Source: Mycobacterium cookii (lineage in GTDB: Bacteria; Actinomycetota; Actinomycetes; Mycobacteriales; Mycobacteriaceae). Taken from it: a stretch of DNA of 64,000 nt. Below, piece by piece: positions 1-9,202 of this stretch. Below the pieces are notes generated by a model, which saw only the letters and a program-made list of their open reading frames with translations, did not search any database and was not told the DNA's origin. The stretch is from the NCBI RefSeq assembly GCF_010727945.1, contig NZ_AP022569.1, positions 4,278,001 through 4,342,000 on the forward strand. The letters run 5' to 3'. The position numbers and the translations under genes are program-made. The stretch's first letter is position 1. Every line of letters begins with the position of its first letter.

Positions 1-202
1 GCGCCAGCAGGCCGACGGTGACGCCGGTGCCGGCGCCCAAGGCCTCGAATGCCTGGGTGTACTGGCTGATCCGCTCGGCCAATTGACCGCCGGTCAGGGT
101 GGTGTCGCCGAGGAACAGCACCGGGCGGTTCTTGTGGCGCTTGAGCGCGCCCACCAGCAAGTGGCCGTTGTGGGTCGGATGGCGCAACAGATCGTCACTC
201 AT
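1..202 (-). CDS. fadD8: Fatty-acid-CoA ligase, N-terminal part (FadD8-like)
   Basis: Only the first 67 codons are visible; the gene runs off the left edge. The reading frame opens at an ATG whose complement is at 200-202 and begins MSDDLLRHP. It contains the segment RPVLFLGDTTLTGGQLAER, which is typical of the N-terminal start of acyl-CoA synthetases of the AMP-forming class, which activate fatty acids as acyl-AMP and then acyl-CoA. The core AMP-binding motifs lie outside the window. The specific name rests on position: in M. tuberculosis fadD8 (Rv0551c) is divergent from the Rv0552 amidohydrolase, exactly as here. Confidence 0.7.
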   Translation of the reverse strand, partial: MSDDLLRHPTHNGHLLVGALKRHKNRPVLFLGDTTLTGGQLAERISQYTQAFEALGAGTGVTVGLLA

Positions 203-273
203 GTGGCCAGACTAGAACGTGTTGCAATTTCTGTCTGCAACCCCCTGGGATACCCCAACCATCACTAGCATTC

Positions 274-1884
274 GTGGACATGGCCGCCGCAGATGTCGTC
301 ATGTACGGAACCGTGTTGACCGTCGACGACGCCCAGCCCACGGCTGAGGCGCTGGCGGTCGCCGACGGCCGGATCGTCGCCGTCGGCGATCGGTCCGTCG
401 TCGCCGCCCGGGTCGGCCCCGACACCCAGGTCATCGACCTCGGCGACGGCTGTGTGATGCCGGGATTCATTGAGGCGCATGGCCATCCGCTGATGGAGGC
501 GATCGCCCTGTCGGACCGCATCGTCGACATCCGGCCGGTCATCATGCGCGGCGCCGACGAGGTCGTCGACGCGGTCCGCCGCGAAGTCGCCGGCCGCGGG
601 TCCGCCGGGGCCTACCTCAACGGCTGGGATCCGCTGCTCCAGCCCGGCCTACCGGCGCCGACGCTGACCTGGCTGGACGACGTCGCACCGGACGGACCGC
701 TGGTCATCATCCACAACTCCGGGCACAAGGCCTACTTCAATTCGCTCGCCGCCAAACTCAACGGCCTGAACCGCGACACCCCGGACCCCAAGGGCGCCAA
801 ATACGGCCGCGACGCGAACGGCGAACTCGACGGCTCCGCCGAAGAGATCGGCGCGGTGTTCCCCCTGCTGGGCGGGGCGATCTCGCCGAACGACTTCCCG
901 GCGATGTTGCTGGCCGAATGCGCCCGGCTCAACCGCGCGGGCCTGACCATGTGTTCGGAGATGGCGTTCGACCCGAATTTCCGTCCGCTGGTCGAGCACC
1001 TGCGCGACCAGTTGTCGGTCCGGCTGCGTACCTATGAGGTCTCTAACGCAGCGATGTCGACCACCGCCGCGCCAGGCGACGGTGACGACATGGTGCGTCA
1101 GGTCGGCATCAAGTGCTGGGTCGACGGCTCGCCGTGGGTGGGCAACATCGCGCTGTCGTTCCCGTATCTGGATACCGCCGCGACCCGGGCCATCGGCGTG
1201 ACGCCGGGCTCCTGCGGCTGCGCCAACTACACCGCCGAACAGCTCACCGAGATCGTCGGCGCCTACTACCCGCACGGCTGGCAGATGGCCTGTCACGTCC
1301 AGGGCGACGCCGGGGTGGACACCATCCTCGACGTATACGATCAAGCGCTGCAACGCAATCCACGCGCAGACCATCGCTTGCGGCTCGAGCATGTCGGCGC
1401 GATCCGGCCCGAGCAACTTCAACGTGCCGCGAACCTCGGCGTCACCTGCAGCATCTTCGTCGACCAGATTCACTACTGGGGCGACGTCATCGTCGACGGC
1501 CTGTTCGGCGAAGAGCGCGGATCCCGTTGGATGCCGGCAGGTTCCGCGGTGGCCACCGGCATGCGCATCTCGCTGCACAACGATCCGCCGGTCACCCCCG
1601 AGGAGCCGCTGCGCAACATCAGCGTCGCCGTGACGCGCACAGCGCCGAGCGGCCGGGTGCTGGGCCCCGAAGAGCGGCTCACCGTCGAGCAGGCGATTCG
1701 GGCGCAGACCATCGACGCGGCGTGGCAGCTGTTCGCCGACGACATCGTCGGCTCACTGGAAGTCGGCAAGTACGCCGATCTGGTTGTGCTGTCGGCCGAT
1801 CCGCGCGCCGTGCCGCCGGAGCACATCGCCGACTTGGACGTTCGCGCAACGTATTTGGCGGGGCGCCGGGTCTACGCGCAGTGA
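274..1884 (+). CDS. Amidohydrolase family 3 (YtcJ-like) metal-dependent hydrolase
   Basis: A 536-residue protein of the amidohydrolase superfamily, subfamily 3, corresponding by position to Rv0552. Metal-binding features can be followed in order: AHGHP near residue 68 for the HxH pair, GHKAYFN, the IKCWVDGS segment, HVQGDAG, RLEHVG and the late LHNDPPVTP with the catalytic Asp. The C-terminal SLEVGKYADLVVLSADP is the usual closing strand. The substrate is unknown; relatives act on amide, imide or exoenzyme ring bonds. Start is GTG 274 or ATG 280. Its TGA overlaps the GTG of menC, implying co-transcription and translational coupling. Confidence 0.85.
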   Translation: MDMAAADVVMYGTVLTVDDAQPTAEALAVADGRIVAVGDRSVVAARVGPDTQVIDLGDGCVMPGFIEAHGHPLMEAIALSDRIVDIRPVIMRGADEVVDAVRREVAGRGSAGAYLNGWDPLLQPGLPAPTLTWLDDVAPDGPLVIIHNSGHKAYFNSLAAKLNGLNRDTPDPKGAKYGRDANGELDGSAEEIGAVFPLLGGAISPNDFPAMLLAECARLNRAGLTMCSEMAFDPNFRPLVEHLRDQLSVRLRTYEVSNAAMSTTAAPGDGDDMVRQVGIKCWVDGSPWVGNIALSFPYLDTAATRAIGVTPGSCGCANYTAEQLTEIVGAYYPHGWQMACHVQGDAGVDTILDVYDQALQRNPRADHRLRLEHVGAIRPEQLQRAANLGVTCSIFVDQIHYWGDVIVDGLFGEERGSRWMPAGSAVATGMRISLHNDPPVTPEEPLRNISVAVTRTAPSGRVLGPEERLTVEQAIRAQTIDAAWQLFADDIVGSLEVGKYADLVVLSADPRAVPPEHIADLDVRATYLAGRRVYAQ

Positions 1885-2831
1885 GCGTCGTACTGGACGA
1901 CGTGCTGGACCGCCTGCACGTGGTGTCGCTGCCGATGCGGGTGCGCTTCCGCGGCATCACCACTCGCGAAGTGGCGCTGATCGACGGCCCAAGCGGCTGG
2001 GGCGAATTCGGCGCGTTCCTGGAATACGACGACGCCGAAGCCGCGCACTGGCTGGCTGCCGCGCTCGACTCGGCCTACCGGATGCCGCCGCCGCCGCTGC
2101 GGATGCGTATCGAGGTGAACGCCACTGTGCCCGCGGTGCCCGCCGAGCAGGTGCCCGAGATCATGGCTCGCTTTCCCGGCGCCCGCACCGCCAAGGTGAA
2201 GGTTGCCGAACCCGGCCAGAGCCTCGACGACGACGTGTCCCGGGTCGACGCGGTGCGCGCGCTGGTGCCGACCGTGCGGGTCGACGCCAACGGCGCCTGG
2301 ACGGTCGAGCAGGCCGTCGCAGCTGCCAGGGCCCTCGGCCCGTTGGAGTATCTCGAGCAACCGTGCGCCACCGTCGAGGAACTAGCCCAGGTGCGCCGTC
2401 AGGTCGACGTGCCGGTGGCCGCCGACGAGAGTATCCGCAAGGCCGGCGACCCGCTGGCCGTGGTGCGCGCCGGCGCCGCCGATATCGCGGTGCTGAAAGT
2501 CGCTCCGCTGGGCGGTATTTCGGCGTTGCTGACCATCGCCGGGCAGATCGACATCCCGGTCGTGGTGTCCAGCGCGCTCGACTCGGCGGTGGGCATCGCG
2601 ACTGGCCTGTCCGCCGCCTCGGCGCTGCCGGAGCTGCGACATGCCTGCGGGCTGGGCACCGGCCGACTGTTCGTCGAGGACGTCGCCGAACCCCTCGCCG
2701 CCGTCGACGGCTACCTGCCGGTCGGGCCGGTGACGCCCGACCCGGCGCGGTTGCAGGCGCTGGCCGCGCCACCGCAGCGGCGACAGTGGTGGATCGACCG
2801 GGTGAAGGCCTGCTATCCGTTGATGTCCTGA
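1881..2831 (+). CDS. menC: o-Succinylbenzoate synthase MenC
   Basis: A 316-residue enolase-superfamily enzyme that dehydrates SHCHC to o-succinylbenzoate in menaquinone synthesis. Visible catalytic features: the TAKVKVAEPG strand with the Lys pair, the metal ligands in VRVDANGAW, LEQPC and AADES, and the second-half Lys in AVLKVAPLGG. The start is placed at GTG 1881, which overlaps the preceding TGA by a 4-base GTGA junction; the frame stays open far upstream but that part is antisense-like low-complexity Arg/Ala sequence. Length and position match mycobacterial MenC (Rv0553). Confidence 0.93.
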   Translation: MSVVLDDVLDRLHVVSLPMRVRFRGITTREVALIDGPSGWGEFGAFLEYDDAEAAHWLAAALDSAYRMPPPPLRMRIEVNATVPAVPAEQVPEIMARFPGARTAKVKVAEPGQSLDDDVSRVDAVRALVPTVRVDANGAWTVEQAVAAARALGPLEYLEQPCATVEELAQVRRQVDVPVAADESIRKAGDPLAVVRAGAADIAVLKVAPLGGISALLTIAGQIDIPVVVSSALDSAVGIATGLSAASALPELRHACGLGTGRLFVEDVAEPLAAVDGYLPVGPVTPDPARLQALAAPPQRRQWWIDRVKACYPLMS

Positions 2832-2844
2832 TTTGTGGGGTACA

Positions 2845-2878
2845 TGGCGTAGACGCCACGGCACTGTGTCGTCGACAC
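2845..2878. promoter_or_regulatory. Two short palindromes before the GlxA-like regulator
   Basis: Two inverted repeats sit in the 54-base gap before the ATG at 2886: TGGCG-TAGA-CGCCA at 2845-2858 and GTGTCG-T-CGACAC at 2866-2878. The second ends 7 bases before the start codon. Such placement suits an operator, possibly for autoregulation by the AraC-type protein encoded immediately downstream. This is inference; short GC-rich palindromes also occur by chance. Confidence 0.35.
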
Positions 2879-2885
2879 TGATCGC

Positions 2886-3845
2886 ATGACGCGAAAAGTG
2901 CTGATCGTCGGGTTTCCCGGCATCCAGGGACTGGACCTGGTCGGCCCGTTCGAGGTGTTCACCTCCGCGTCGCTGGCCGTGCAGGGCAGCGAGCCGGCCT
3001 ACCAGCCGATGGTGGTGTCGCTCGACGGGCAGCCGGTGACCACCGAGACCGGGCTGAGCTTCGGCGCCGTCGACCTGCCCGACCCCACCGAACCCGTCGA
3101 CACCCTGGTGCTGCCGGGCGGTCGCGGAGCACGCACCGAGCGGCGCGACCCGCGCCTGATCGACTGGATCGTCGCGGCGGCGCCGCACGCCCGCCGCGTC
3201 GTCACGGTCTGCACCGGTGCGTTTCTGGCCGCGCACGCCGGCCTGCTCGACGGTTGCCGGGCGACCACGCACTGGGCCTATGCGAACCAGCTGGCGCGCG
3301 AATTCCCGGCCGTCGACGTCGACCCGGATCCGATCTTCCTGCGCAGCTCGCCGAAGGTGTGGACGGCGGCGGGCGTCAGCGCCGGCATCGACCTGGCGCT
3401 GGCACTGGTCGAGGAGGACTACGGCACCGAGATTGCCCAGACGGTGGCCCGCTGGCTGGTGCTCTACCTCCGGCGTCCCGGCGGCCAAACACAATTCGCC
3501 GCGCCGGTCTGGGTGGCCCGCGCCAAACGCGAACCGATCCGCGCCGTGCAGGACGCCGTCGAGTCCGAGCCCGGTGGCCCGTACAGCATCACCGAGCTGG
3601 CGCGCCTGGCCGCGATGAGCCCGCGGCACTTCACCCGGGTGTTCACCGACGAGGTCGGCGAAGCACCCGGCGCCTATGTGGAGCGCGTCCGCACCGAGGC
3701 GGCCCGTCGTCAACTCGAGCAGACCGACGACACCGTGGTGGCCATCGCGACCCGGTGCGGCTTCGGCACCGCGGAAACCATGCGCCGCAACTTTATTCGA
3801 CGTATCGGCATCTCACCCGACCAGTACAGGAGGACATTCGCATGA
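2886..3845 (+). CDS. GlxA-family transcriptional regulator (DJ-1/PfpI + AraC HTH)
   Basis: A 319-residue fusion. Residues about 1-190 form a DJ-1/PfpI (class I glutamine amidotransferase-like) domain: KVLIVGFPGIQGLDLVGPFE start, LPGGRG oxyanion segment and VCTGAFLAAHAGLL nucleophile elbow with Cys. Residues about 215-315 form a double AraC HTH, with MSPRHFTRVFTDEVG and ATRCGFGTAETMRRNFIR as the two recognition halves. Such proteins bind DNA and sense small ligands through the DJ-1 fold. The stop overlaps the next start (ATGA), so it is coupled to a second DJ-1 protein. Not found between menC and bpoC in M. tuberculosis. Confidence 0.88.
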   Translation: MTRKVLIVGFPGIQGLDLVGPFEVFTSASLAVQGSEPAYQPMVVSLDGQPVTTETGLSFGAVDLPDPTEPVDTLVLPGGRGARTERRDPRLIDWIVAAAPHARRVVTVCTGAFLAAHAGLLDGCRATTHWAYANQLAREFPAVDVDPDPIFLRSSPKVWTAAGVSAGIDLALALVEEDYGTEIAQTVARWLVLYLRRPGGQTQFAAPVWVARAKREPIRAVQDAVESEPGGPYSITELARLAAMSPRHFTRVFTDEVGEAPGAYVERVRTEAARRQLEQTDDTVVAIATRCGFGTAETMRRNFIRRIGISPDQYRRTFA

Positions 3846-4561
3846 CCCAGATCGCGATCGTGTTGTACCCAGGATTCACCGCACTGGACTTCATCGGCCC
3901 CTACGAAGTGCTGCACCGGCTGCCCGACGCCGAGGTCCGCTTCGTCTGGCACGAGCCGGGCCCGATCACCGCCGACTCGGACGTACTCGTTATCGGAGCC
4001 ACCCACTCGTTTGCCGAAACCCCTTCGCCGGATGTCATTTTGGTGCCGGGCGGACCGACCACCGTCGAACACGCCCGCGACGAGAAGCTGCTGAACTGGG
4101 TGCGCACCGCCCACCAGACTGCGACCTGGACGACCTCGGTGTGCACGGGTTCGCTCATCCTGGCCGCCGCCGGCTTGCTCGACGGTAAACGGGCCACCTC
4201 GCACTGGAGCGTGTTGCCTTTGCTGAAAACGCTGGGCGTCAATGCGGTTGGCGATGAGCGGGTGGTGCACGAAGGAGACATCGTCAGCAGCGCCGGGGTG
4301 TCGGCCGGCATCGATCTGGCGTTGTGGTTGGCCGGCGAAATCGGCGGCGAAGACCGCGCCAAGGCCATCCAGTTGGGAATCGAATACGACCCGCAGCCGC
4401 CGTTCGACTCCGGCCACATGTCCAAGGCCTCGGCGAAAACCAAGGCCGTCGCCACCGCGTCGCTGGCCCGCGACGTCTCGCTACCGGCGACGCTGAGCGC
4501 CGGTACGCAGCTGCTGTGGAATCGCGCGCTGACGGCGGCGCGGGGCAAGGCCCGTCGCTAG
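3842..4561 (+). CDS. DJ-1/PfpI family protein (isonitrile hydratase-like)
   Basis: A 239-residue stand-alone DJ-1/PfpI protein, with no HTH. It begins QIAIVLYPGFTALDFIGPYE, has the LVPGGPT loop and the nucleophile elbow TSVCTGSLILAAAGLL with a Cys, followed by RATSHW. The overall pattern resembles bacterial isonitrile hydratase InhA and relatives. The start ATG at 3842 overlaps the upstream TGA in ATGA. The tail after about residue 180 is Ala/Lys-rich and may be flexible. It probably shares a substrate or signal with the coupled regulator; the actual reaction is unknown. Confidence 0.82.
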   Translation: MTQIAIVLYPGFTALDFIGPYEVLHRLPDAEVRFVWHEPGPITADSDVLVIGATHSFAETPSPDVILVPGGPTTVEHARDEKLLNWVRTAHQTATWTTSVCTGSLILAAAGLLDGKRATSHWSVLPLLKTLGVNAVGDERVVHEGDIVSSAGVSAGIDLALWLAGEIGGEDRAKAIQLGIEYDPQPPFDSGHMSKASAKTKAVATASLARDVSLPATLSAGTQLLWNRALTAARGKARR

Positions 4562-5385
4562 GCGGCGATAGCGTCGATCACCGCATTCGGATTGTCGAGT
4601 GAGACAAAAGTTTTGGCGCCCGGCACCTCGATGAGCTTGCTGTTGCTGAACACCTCGGCCAACCGTCGGCCCAAGCTCGGCGTGAAGCAACGGTCGCCCT
4701 GGCCCCAGACCAGCGTCACCGGCTTGGCGAATCGTCGCAGCCGGGCGGCGACATCGGTGAGATCGGTCCGGGCGACCTGACGCAGCAGCGCCGCCAGATC
4801 ACGGCAGATGCGGGCGTCGTCCAGACACGGCTGCAGCCACGCCGCGGTCAGCTCCGGATCGGGTCGGCTGATCAGCAGCCCGAAACCCAGCGCGGAGTTC
4901 CGCAGCGCCGCCAGCTGCATGGGCCGGAACATCGCCCTGATCGAGATGGGTCCGCGCAGCACGCCGAACACCTTGTCGAACGGGAACGGCGGGCACTTGT
5001 CGAAGGCATCGCAATTGGTCAGCACCAGCCGGCCGATCCGCTCCGGGTGGGCGTCGACCGCCAGCTGGCAGATCCCGCCGCCGGTGTTGCTGCCGACCAG
5101 CGTCACGTCGGACAGGTCGAGGGCCTCGATCGCGTCGGTGACGATCCCGGCGACACCCTGTAGCGAGAGCGCGTCGACGTCGTTGACCGGGATTCGGTGC
5201 GAGCCCAGCGGCAGGGTCGGCACGATGCAGCGGTAACCGCGCCGTCCCAGGTCTTCGGCGACATCACGCCACAGGTTCCCGTCTACCAGAATGCCGTGGA
5301 CGAAGAACACCGTCGGATGCGCAGAATCCTGCGGCCCGAATTGCTGGTATTCGATGGTGGCCTGCTTGAGTGCGAGCTGTGTCAT
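4558..5385 (-). CDS. Alpha/beta hydrolase-fold protein with altered nucleophile elbow
   Basis: A 275-residue alpha/beta hydrolase starting MTQLALKQAT at ATG 5385. The FFVHGILVDG oxyanion strand and the Asp-containing late strand VTLVWGQGD are clear. The nucleophile elbow reads LVGSNTGGG, so the position normally occupied by Ser or Asp holds Asn, and the usual C-terminal catalytic His is not evident in AKTFVSLDNP. Either this subfamily uses another chemistry or the protein is non-catalytic. It is convergent with, and overlaps by 4 bases, the DJ-1 gene, and is divergent from bpoC. A longer reading upstream to 5481 is possible but starts within the promoter interval of bpoC. Confidence 0.78.
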   Translation of the reverse strand: MTQLALKQATIEYQQFGPQDSAHPTVFFVHGILVDGNLWRDVAEDLGRRGYRCIVPTLPLGSHRIPVNDVDALSLQGVAGIVTDAIEALDLSDVTLVGSNTGGGICQLAVDAHPERIGRLVLTNCDAFDKCPPFPFDKVFGVLRGPISIRAMFRPMQLAALRNSALGFGLLISRPDPELTAAWLQPCLDDARICRDLAALLRQVARTDLTDVAARLRRFAKPVTLVWGQGDRCFTPSLGRRLAEVFSNSKLIEVPGAKTFVSLDNPNAVIDAIAA

Positions 5386-5473
5386 ACACACAGTCAAGGC
5401 CGAACCCGCTGCCAGGTCGCCTCCGCAGGCTGCCAAATACTGCCAACGCGCGACATCGCGTAGTTTCGTCGTC

Positions 5474-6262
5474 GTGATCAACCTGGCTTACGACGTCAGC
5501 GGGACCGGCGAACCGGTCCTCTTCATCGCCGGCCGCGGCGGTCTGGGACGCACCTGGCACCTGCATCAGGTCCCGGCGTTTCAGGCAGCCGGTTTCCGTG
5601 TCATCACGTTCGACAACCGCGGGGTAGGCGCGACGGCCAATGCCGACGGATTCACCATCGAGACGATGGTCGCGGACACGATCGCGCTGATCGAATCTCT
5701 GGGCGTCGGTCCGGTGCGCATCGTCGCGGTGTCGATGGGCGCCTACATCACCCAAGAGCTGCTGCTGGTCCGGCCCGATCTGGTGAGTCAGGCGGCGTTG
5801 ATGGCCACCAGGGGGCGCCTCGACAAGGCCCGCGAGTTTTTCCGTAGCGCCGAGGACGAGTTCGCCGCGTCGGGCGTGCAAATGCCGACGTCCTACGATG
5901 CGAAGTTCCGTTTGCTGGAGAGTTTTTCCCCGAAGACGTTGAGCAACGACGAAGTCGTCGCCGAGTGGATCGGCATGTTCAGCATCTGGCCGATCAAGAT
6001 CACCCCTGGGTTCGTGTGCCAAGGCAAAGCGTCGCCGCAGGGCAACCGGGTGCCCGCCTATCAGCGCATTCAGACCCCGGCGCTGGTGCTGGGCTTCGCC
6101 GACGACGTGGTGACGCCGCCGCATCTGGGCAAAGAAGTCGCCGACGCGATGCCCAACGCCAGTTACCTGAAAGTCGCCGATACCGGTCATCTCGGGTTCC
6201 TCGAGCGGCCGGAGTTGATCAACAACACGATCATCAACTTTTTCAAACAGGGCCGTCCTTGA
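5474..6262 (+). CDS. bpoC: Alpha/beta hydrolase BpoC
   Basis: A 262-residue alpha/beta hydrolase beginning INLAYDVSGTGEPVLF at GTG 5474, the length of Rv0554 BpoC. The elbow is IVAVSMGAY, with Ser as nucleophile although the first Gly is Ala; the late acid is in LGFADDVVTPP and the His in DTGHLGFLERPE. BpoC was named as a non-haem peroxidase, but the fold is that of a Ser hydrolase. Its place beside menD has led to suggestions of a MenH-like role in menaquinone synthesis; that is inference from context. Confidence 0.88.
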   Translation: MINLAYDVSGTGEPVLFIAGRGGLGRTWHLHQVPAFQAAGFRVITFDNRGVGATANADGFTIETMVADTIALIESLGVGPVRIVAVSMGAYITQELLLVRPDLVSQAALMATRGRLDKAREFFRSAEDEFAASGVQMPTSYDAKFRLLESFSPKTLSNDEVVAEWIGMFSIWPIKITPGFVCQGKASPQGNRVPAYQRIQTPALVLGFADDVVTPPHLGKEVADAMPNASYLKVADTGHLGFLERPELINNTIINFFKQGRP

Positions 6263-6357
6263 CGTTTAGAGAGCCCGCCCTGACGTCACCGGGACTGTTG
6301 GTCGGGCTCCTCAGCGGACCCAGGGGGTCCGCATCGTCACCCGACTAGGCTGGTCTG

Positions 6358-7986
6358 GTGAATCCCTCGACGGCCCAGGCCCGCGTCGTCGTCGACGAAC
6401 TGATCCGCGGCGGCGTCCGCGACGTGGTGCTGTGCCCCGGCTCGCGTAACGCCCCACTGGCGTTCGCACTGCAGGACGCCGACCGGGCGGGCCGAGTTCG
6501 GCTGCATGTCCGCATCGACGAGCGCACCGCTGGTTTTCTGGCGATCGGGTTGGCGATCGGCGCGGGCACGCCGGTGTGTGTCGCGATGACGTCGGGAACC
6601 GCGGTGGCCAACCTGGGCCCCGCCGTCGTGGAGGCCAACTACGCGCGGGTGCCGCTGATCGTGCTGTCGGCCAACCGGCCCTACGAACTGCTCGGCACCG
6701 GCGCAAACCAGACCATGGAGCAGCTGGGCTATTTCGGCACCCAGGTCCGCGCCATGATCAGCCTCGGCCTGGCCGAGAACGCGCCCGAGCGGATGGATTC
6801 GCTCAACGCGACGTGGCGGTCGGCGACCTGCCGGGTGCTGGCCGCCGCCACCGGTTCCCGCACCGCCAACGCCGGGCCGGTGCAATTCGACATCCCGTTG
6901 CGCGAGCCGCTGGTGCCGGACCGCGATCCCGGGCCCACTCCGCCCGGTCGGCCGGGCGGCAAGCCGTGGACCTACACCCCGGCGGTCACCTTCGACCAGC
7001 CGCTGGACATCGACCTGAGCCCCGACACCGTCGTCATCGCCGGTCACGGCGCCGGCGAGCAACCCAACCTGGCCGCGCTGCCGACCGTCGCCGAGCCGAC
7101 CGCGCCGGCCGCCACCAACCCGCTGCACCCGCTGGCGCTACCGCTACTGCGCCCGCAGCAGGTGATCATGCTGGGCCGGCCCACCCTGCACCGACCGGTG
7201 TCGACGTTGCTGGCCGACTCGGCCGTGCCGGTCTACGCGCTGACCACCGGACCGCGCTGGCCCGACGTCTCCGGGAACTCGCTAGCCACCGGGACCCGCG
7301 CGGTGACCACGGGTGAGCCGAATCCGGCGTGGTTGCGCCGCTGCGCCGAACTCAACGAGCATGCGAACGCCGCGGTGCGCGGCCAGCTGGCCGACCACCC
7401 GCTGACCACCGGCCTGCATGTCGCCGCCGCCGTCGCCGACGCGCTGCGCCCCGGCGACCAGCTGGTGCTCGGCGCCTCCAACCCGGTGCGCGACGCCGCG
7501 CTCGTCGGGCTGAATCCACAGGGCATCAAAGTGCGCTCCAACCGCGGCGTTGCCGGCATCGACGGCACGGTGTCCACCGCGATCGGGGCGGCGCTGGCAC
7601 ATGACCGGACGGGCGGTCGGACGGTGGCGCTGATCGGCGATCTGACCTTCGTGCACGACAGCTCCGGGCTGCTGATCGGGCCGACCGAGCCGGTGCCGGC
7701 CGACCTGACCATCGTGGTGTCCAACGACAACGGCGGCGGCATCTTCGAACTGCTCGAGCAGGGCGACCCGCGGTTCTCCGACGTGTCCGCCCGGGTGTTC
7801 GGCACCCCGCACGACGTCGACGTCGGCGCGTTGTGCCGCGCCTATCACATCGACAGCCGCCAGATCGAGGTCGAGCAACTCGGCGCCGCGCTCGACGAGC
7901 CGGCCGCCGGCCTGCGGGTGCTCGAGGTCAAGGCCGACCGGTCCTCGCTGCGGCAGCTGCACGCCGCGATCAAGGCCGCTCTGTGA
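6358..7986 (+). CDS. menD: SEPHCHC synthase MenD
   Basis: A 542-residue thiamine diphosphate enzyme that joins isochorismate and 2-oxoglutarate in the first committed step of menaquinone synthesis. The N-terminal pyrimidine-binding domain includes [17 protein letters not shown] and the acidic [13 protein letters not shown]. The C-terminal ThDP/Mg domain has [15 protein letters not shown] and [15 protein letters not shown] with the Asp/Asn metal ligands. Start is GTG 6358. The terminal TGA overlaps the next GTG, so the following membrane protein is coupled. A 7-base inverted repeat (6271-6277 with 6303-6309) lies in the 95-base gap after bpoC. Confidence 0.95.
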   Translation: MNPSTAQARVVVDELIRGGVRDVVLCPGSRNAPLAFALQDADRAGRVRLHVRIDERTAGFLAIGLAIGAGTPVCVAMTSGTAVANLGPAVVEANYARVPLIVLSANRPYELLGTGANQTMEQLGYFGTQVRAMISLGLAENAPERMDSLNATWRSATCRVLAAATGSRTANAGPVQFDIPLREPLVPDRDPGPTPPGRPGGKPWTYTPAVTFDQPLDIDLSPDTVVIAGHGAGEQPNLAALPTVAEPTAPAATNPLHPLALPLLRPQQVIMLGRPTLHRPVSTLLADSAVPVYALTTGPRWPDVSGNSLATGTRAVTTGEPNPAWLRRCAELNEHANAAVRGQLADHPLTTGLHVAAAVADALRPGDQLVLGASNPVRDAALVGLNPQGIKVRSNRGVAGIDGTVSTAIGAALAHDRTGGRTVALIGDLTFVHDSSGLLIGPTEPVPADLTIVVSNDNGGGIFELLEQGDPRFSDVSARVFGTPHDVDVGALCRAYHIDSRQIEVEQLGAALDEPAAGLRVLEVKADRSSLRQLHAAIKAAL

Positions 7987-8525
7987 ATCGACTCGCCCGC
8001 GCTCTCGCGGTGCTGAAAGCCTGGGCCCGCATCCTCATTCACGGTCGCAGCGGCGAGTTTCCGAACACCCGGGGGCATCGCGCCGTGCGCTACGCACGGA
8101 TCGCGGTCCTGATCGTCGGCGGATTGGTCATGCTGCAGTCGCTGCTACTGGTGGCCGGCGCGATGCGCGACGATCTTGCCATTTCGCGCGACATGGGTGT
8201 GGCCGAGGCCGAGGTGCTCGACGCGGGTCCGCGGCGCTCGACGATCGAGTTCGTCACGCCGGACCGGGTCACCTACCGGCCGGAGCTTGGTGTGCTGTAT
8301 CCATCCGAATTGGCAACGGGGATGAGGATTTACGTCGAATACGACAAACGCAATCCCAATCTGGTCCGGGTGCAGCACCGCACCGCCAAGCTGGCGATCA
8401 TTCCGGCCGGCTCGATCGCGGTGGTCGGCTTTCTGGTCGCCGCGGGCGCGCTGACCGGTCTGGCCTTCCTCGACAAGCGATTGGACCGTCAGCTGGCCAG
8501 TGCGTCGAGCCAGGCCGAATCCTGA
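7983..8525 (+). CDS. Two-TM membrane protein, DUF3592-like (Rv0556-like)
   Basis: A 180-residue protein starting [14 protein letters not shown] at GTG 7983, overlapping the menD stop by 4 bases. Hydrophobic spans are near residues 40-60 ([20 protein letters not shown]) and 138-160 ([21 protein letters not shown]). Between them is a soluble loop of about 70 residues with beta-rich sequence ([32 protein letters not shown]) as in DUF3592 proteins. Function unknown; the coupling to menD is conserved in mycobacteria. Its 3' end overlaps the convergent thioredoxin-fold gene by 37 bases. Confidence 0.8.
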   Translation: MNRLARALAVLKAWARILIHGRSGEFPNTRGHRAVRYARIAVLIVGGLVMLQSLLLVAGAMRDDLAISRDMGVAEAEVLDAGPRRSTIEFVTPDRVTYRPELGVLYPSELATGMRIYVEYDKRNPNLVRVQHRTAKLAIIPAGSIAVVGFLVAAGALTGLAFLDKRLDRQLASASSQAES

Positions 8526-9118
8526 GTATCGACAACGCTTTTGGTGTTGAGATTGTAGACCGTCGGGGTGCCGGGATTGTCGGGGCTCTCGTCTTTCAGG
8601 CGCGCGCTGTTGGCGTCGTTGACCGCGCCTGCGTCGATCACGTTGTCGCCAGACGCGATTCGGTCGGCCAGCCAATCTGGCACGCCGGATTCGCGGGCCA
8701 TCGCGGCGACGTCGCCGGCGCTCGGGCCGTCTTTGCTCTGGTGGCGGTAGATGTCTTGCACGAAGGCCTGATACGCGTTCGGCGGCGTGGCAAGGTCAGC
8801 GGCGACGAACAGCGCGTTGGTGACCCGCGCGGACACGTCGTTGTGATGGCGAGGGTCCAAGAAAGTCAGCCAACGGTAGGTGATCGCGACCCGGCCGCTC
8901 GCCACCGCGCCGGCCAGCTTGTCGCCGTCGGTCGACTCGAACTCGGCGCAGTACGGGCATTGCGGGTCGCAGAAGATCTCCAACTGCACTGGGGCCACTG
9001 GTGATCCGACGAGAACGCCGTTACCGTCTAGGGTTCGTGGGACAAGCGCATGCGCGGTCGGGGTGCTGAACATCACGATCCCCAGTGCCGCCGCCAATAC
9101 GCCCAGGTAGGACCGCAT
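8489..9118 (-). CDS. Secreted DsbA-like thioredoxin-fold protein
   Basis: A 209-residue exported protein. Residues 1-24 are a signal peptide ending in TAHA. The mature part carries the redox motif [13 protein letters not shown] with a CPYC active site, and a late cis-Pro segment [10 protein letters not shown], both standard in DsbA-like thiol oxidoreductases of the thioredoxin_4 type. It probably forms or rearranges disulfides in exported proteins. It is divergent from mgtA with 84 bases between starts. The 37-base overlap with the preceding gene is antiparallel. Confidence 0.85.
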   Translation of the reverse strand: MRSYLGVLAAALGIVMFSTPTAHALVPRTLDGNGVLVGSPVAPVQLEIFCDPQCPYCAEFESTDGDKLAGAVASGRVAITYRWLTFLDPRHHNDVSARVTNALFVAADLATPPNAYQAFVQDIYRHQSKDGPSAGDVAAMARESGVPDWLADRIASGDNVIDAGAVNDANSARLKDESPDNPGTPTVYNLNTKSVVDTQDSAWLDALAS

Positions 9119-9202
9119 TGTCAGACCCCCTTTGTGTCAGAGTTCGTGTCGCGTATGCCAGTCGGTAACCATATCGACAGAAGGCGCTGTCACCTTGATG
9201 GT

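Noticed and set aside
1113..1880. Long upstream extension of the menC frame
   Set aside because: Arg/Ala-rich translation inside the amidohydrolase gene; typical of high-GC shadow frames. The GTG at 1881 fits the family length.
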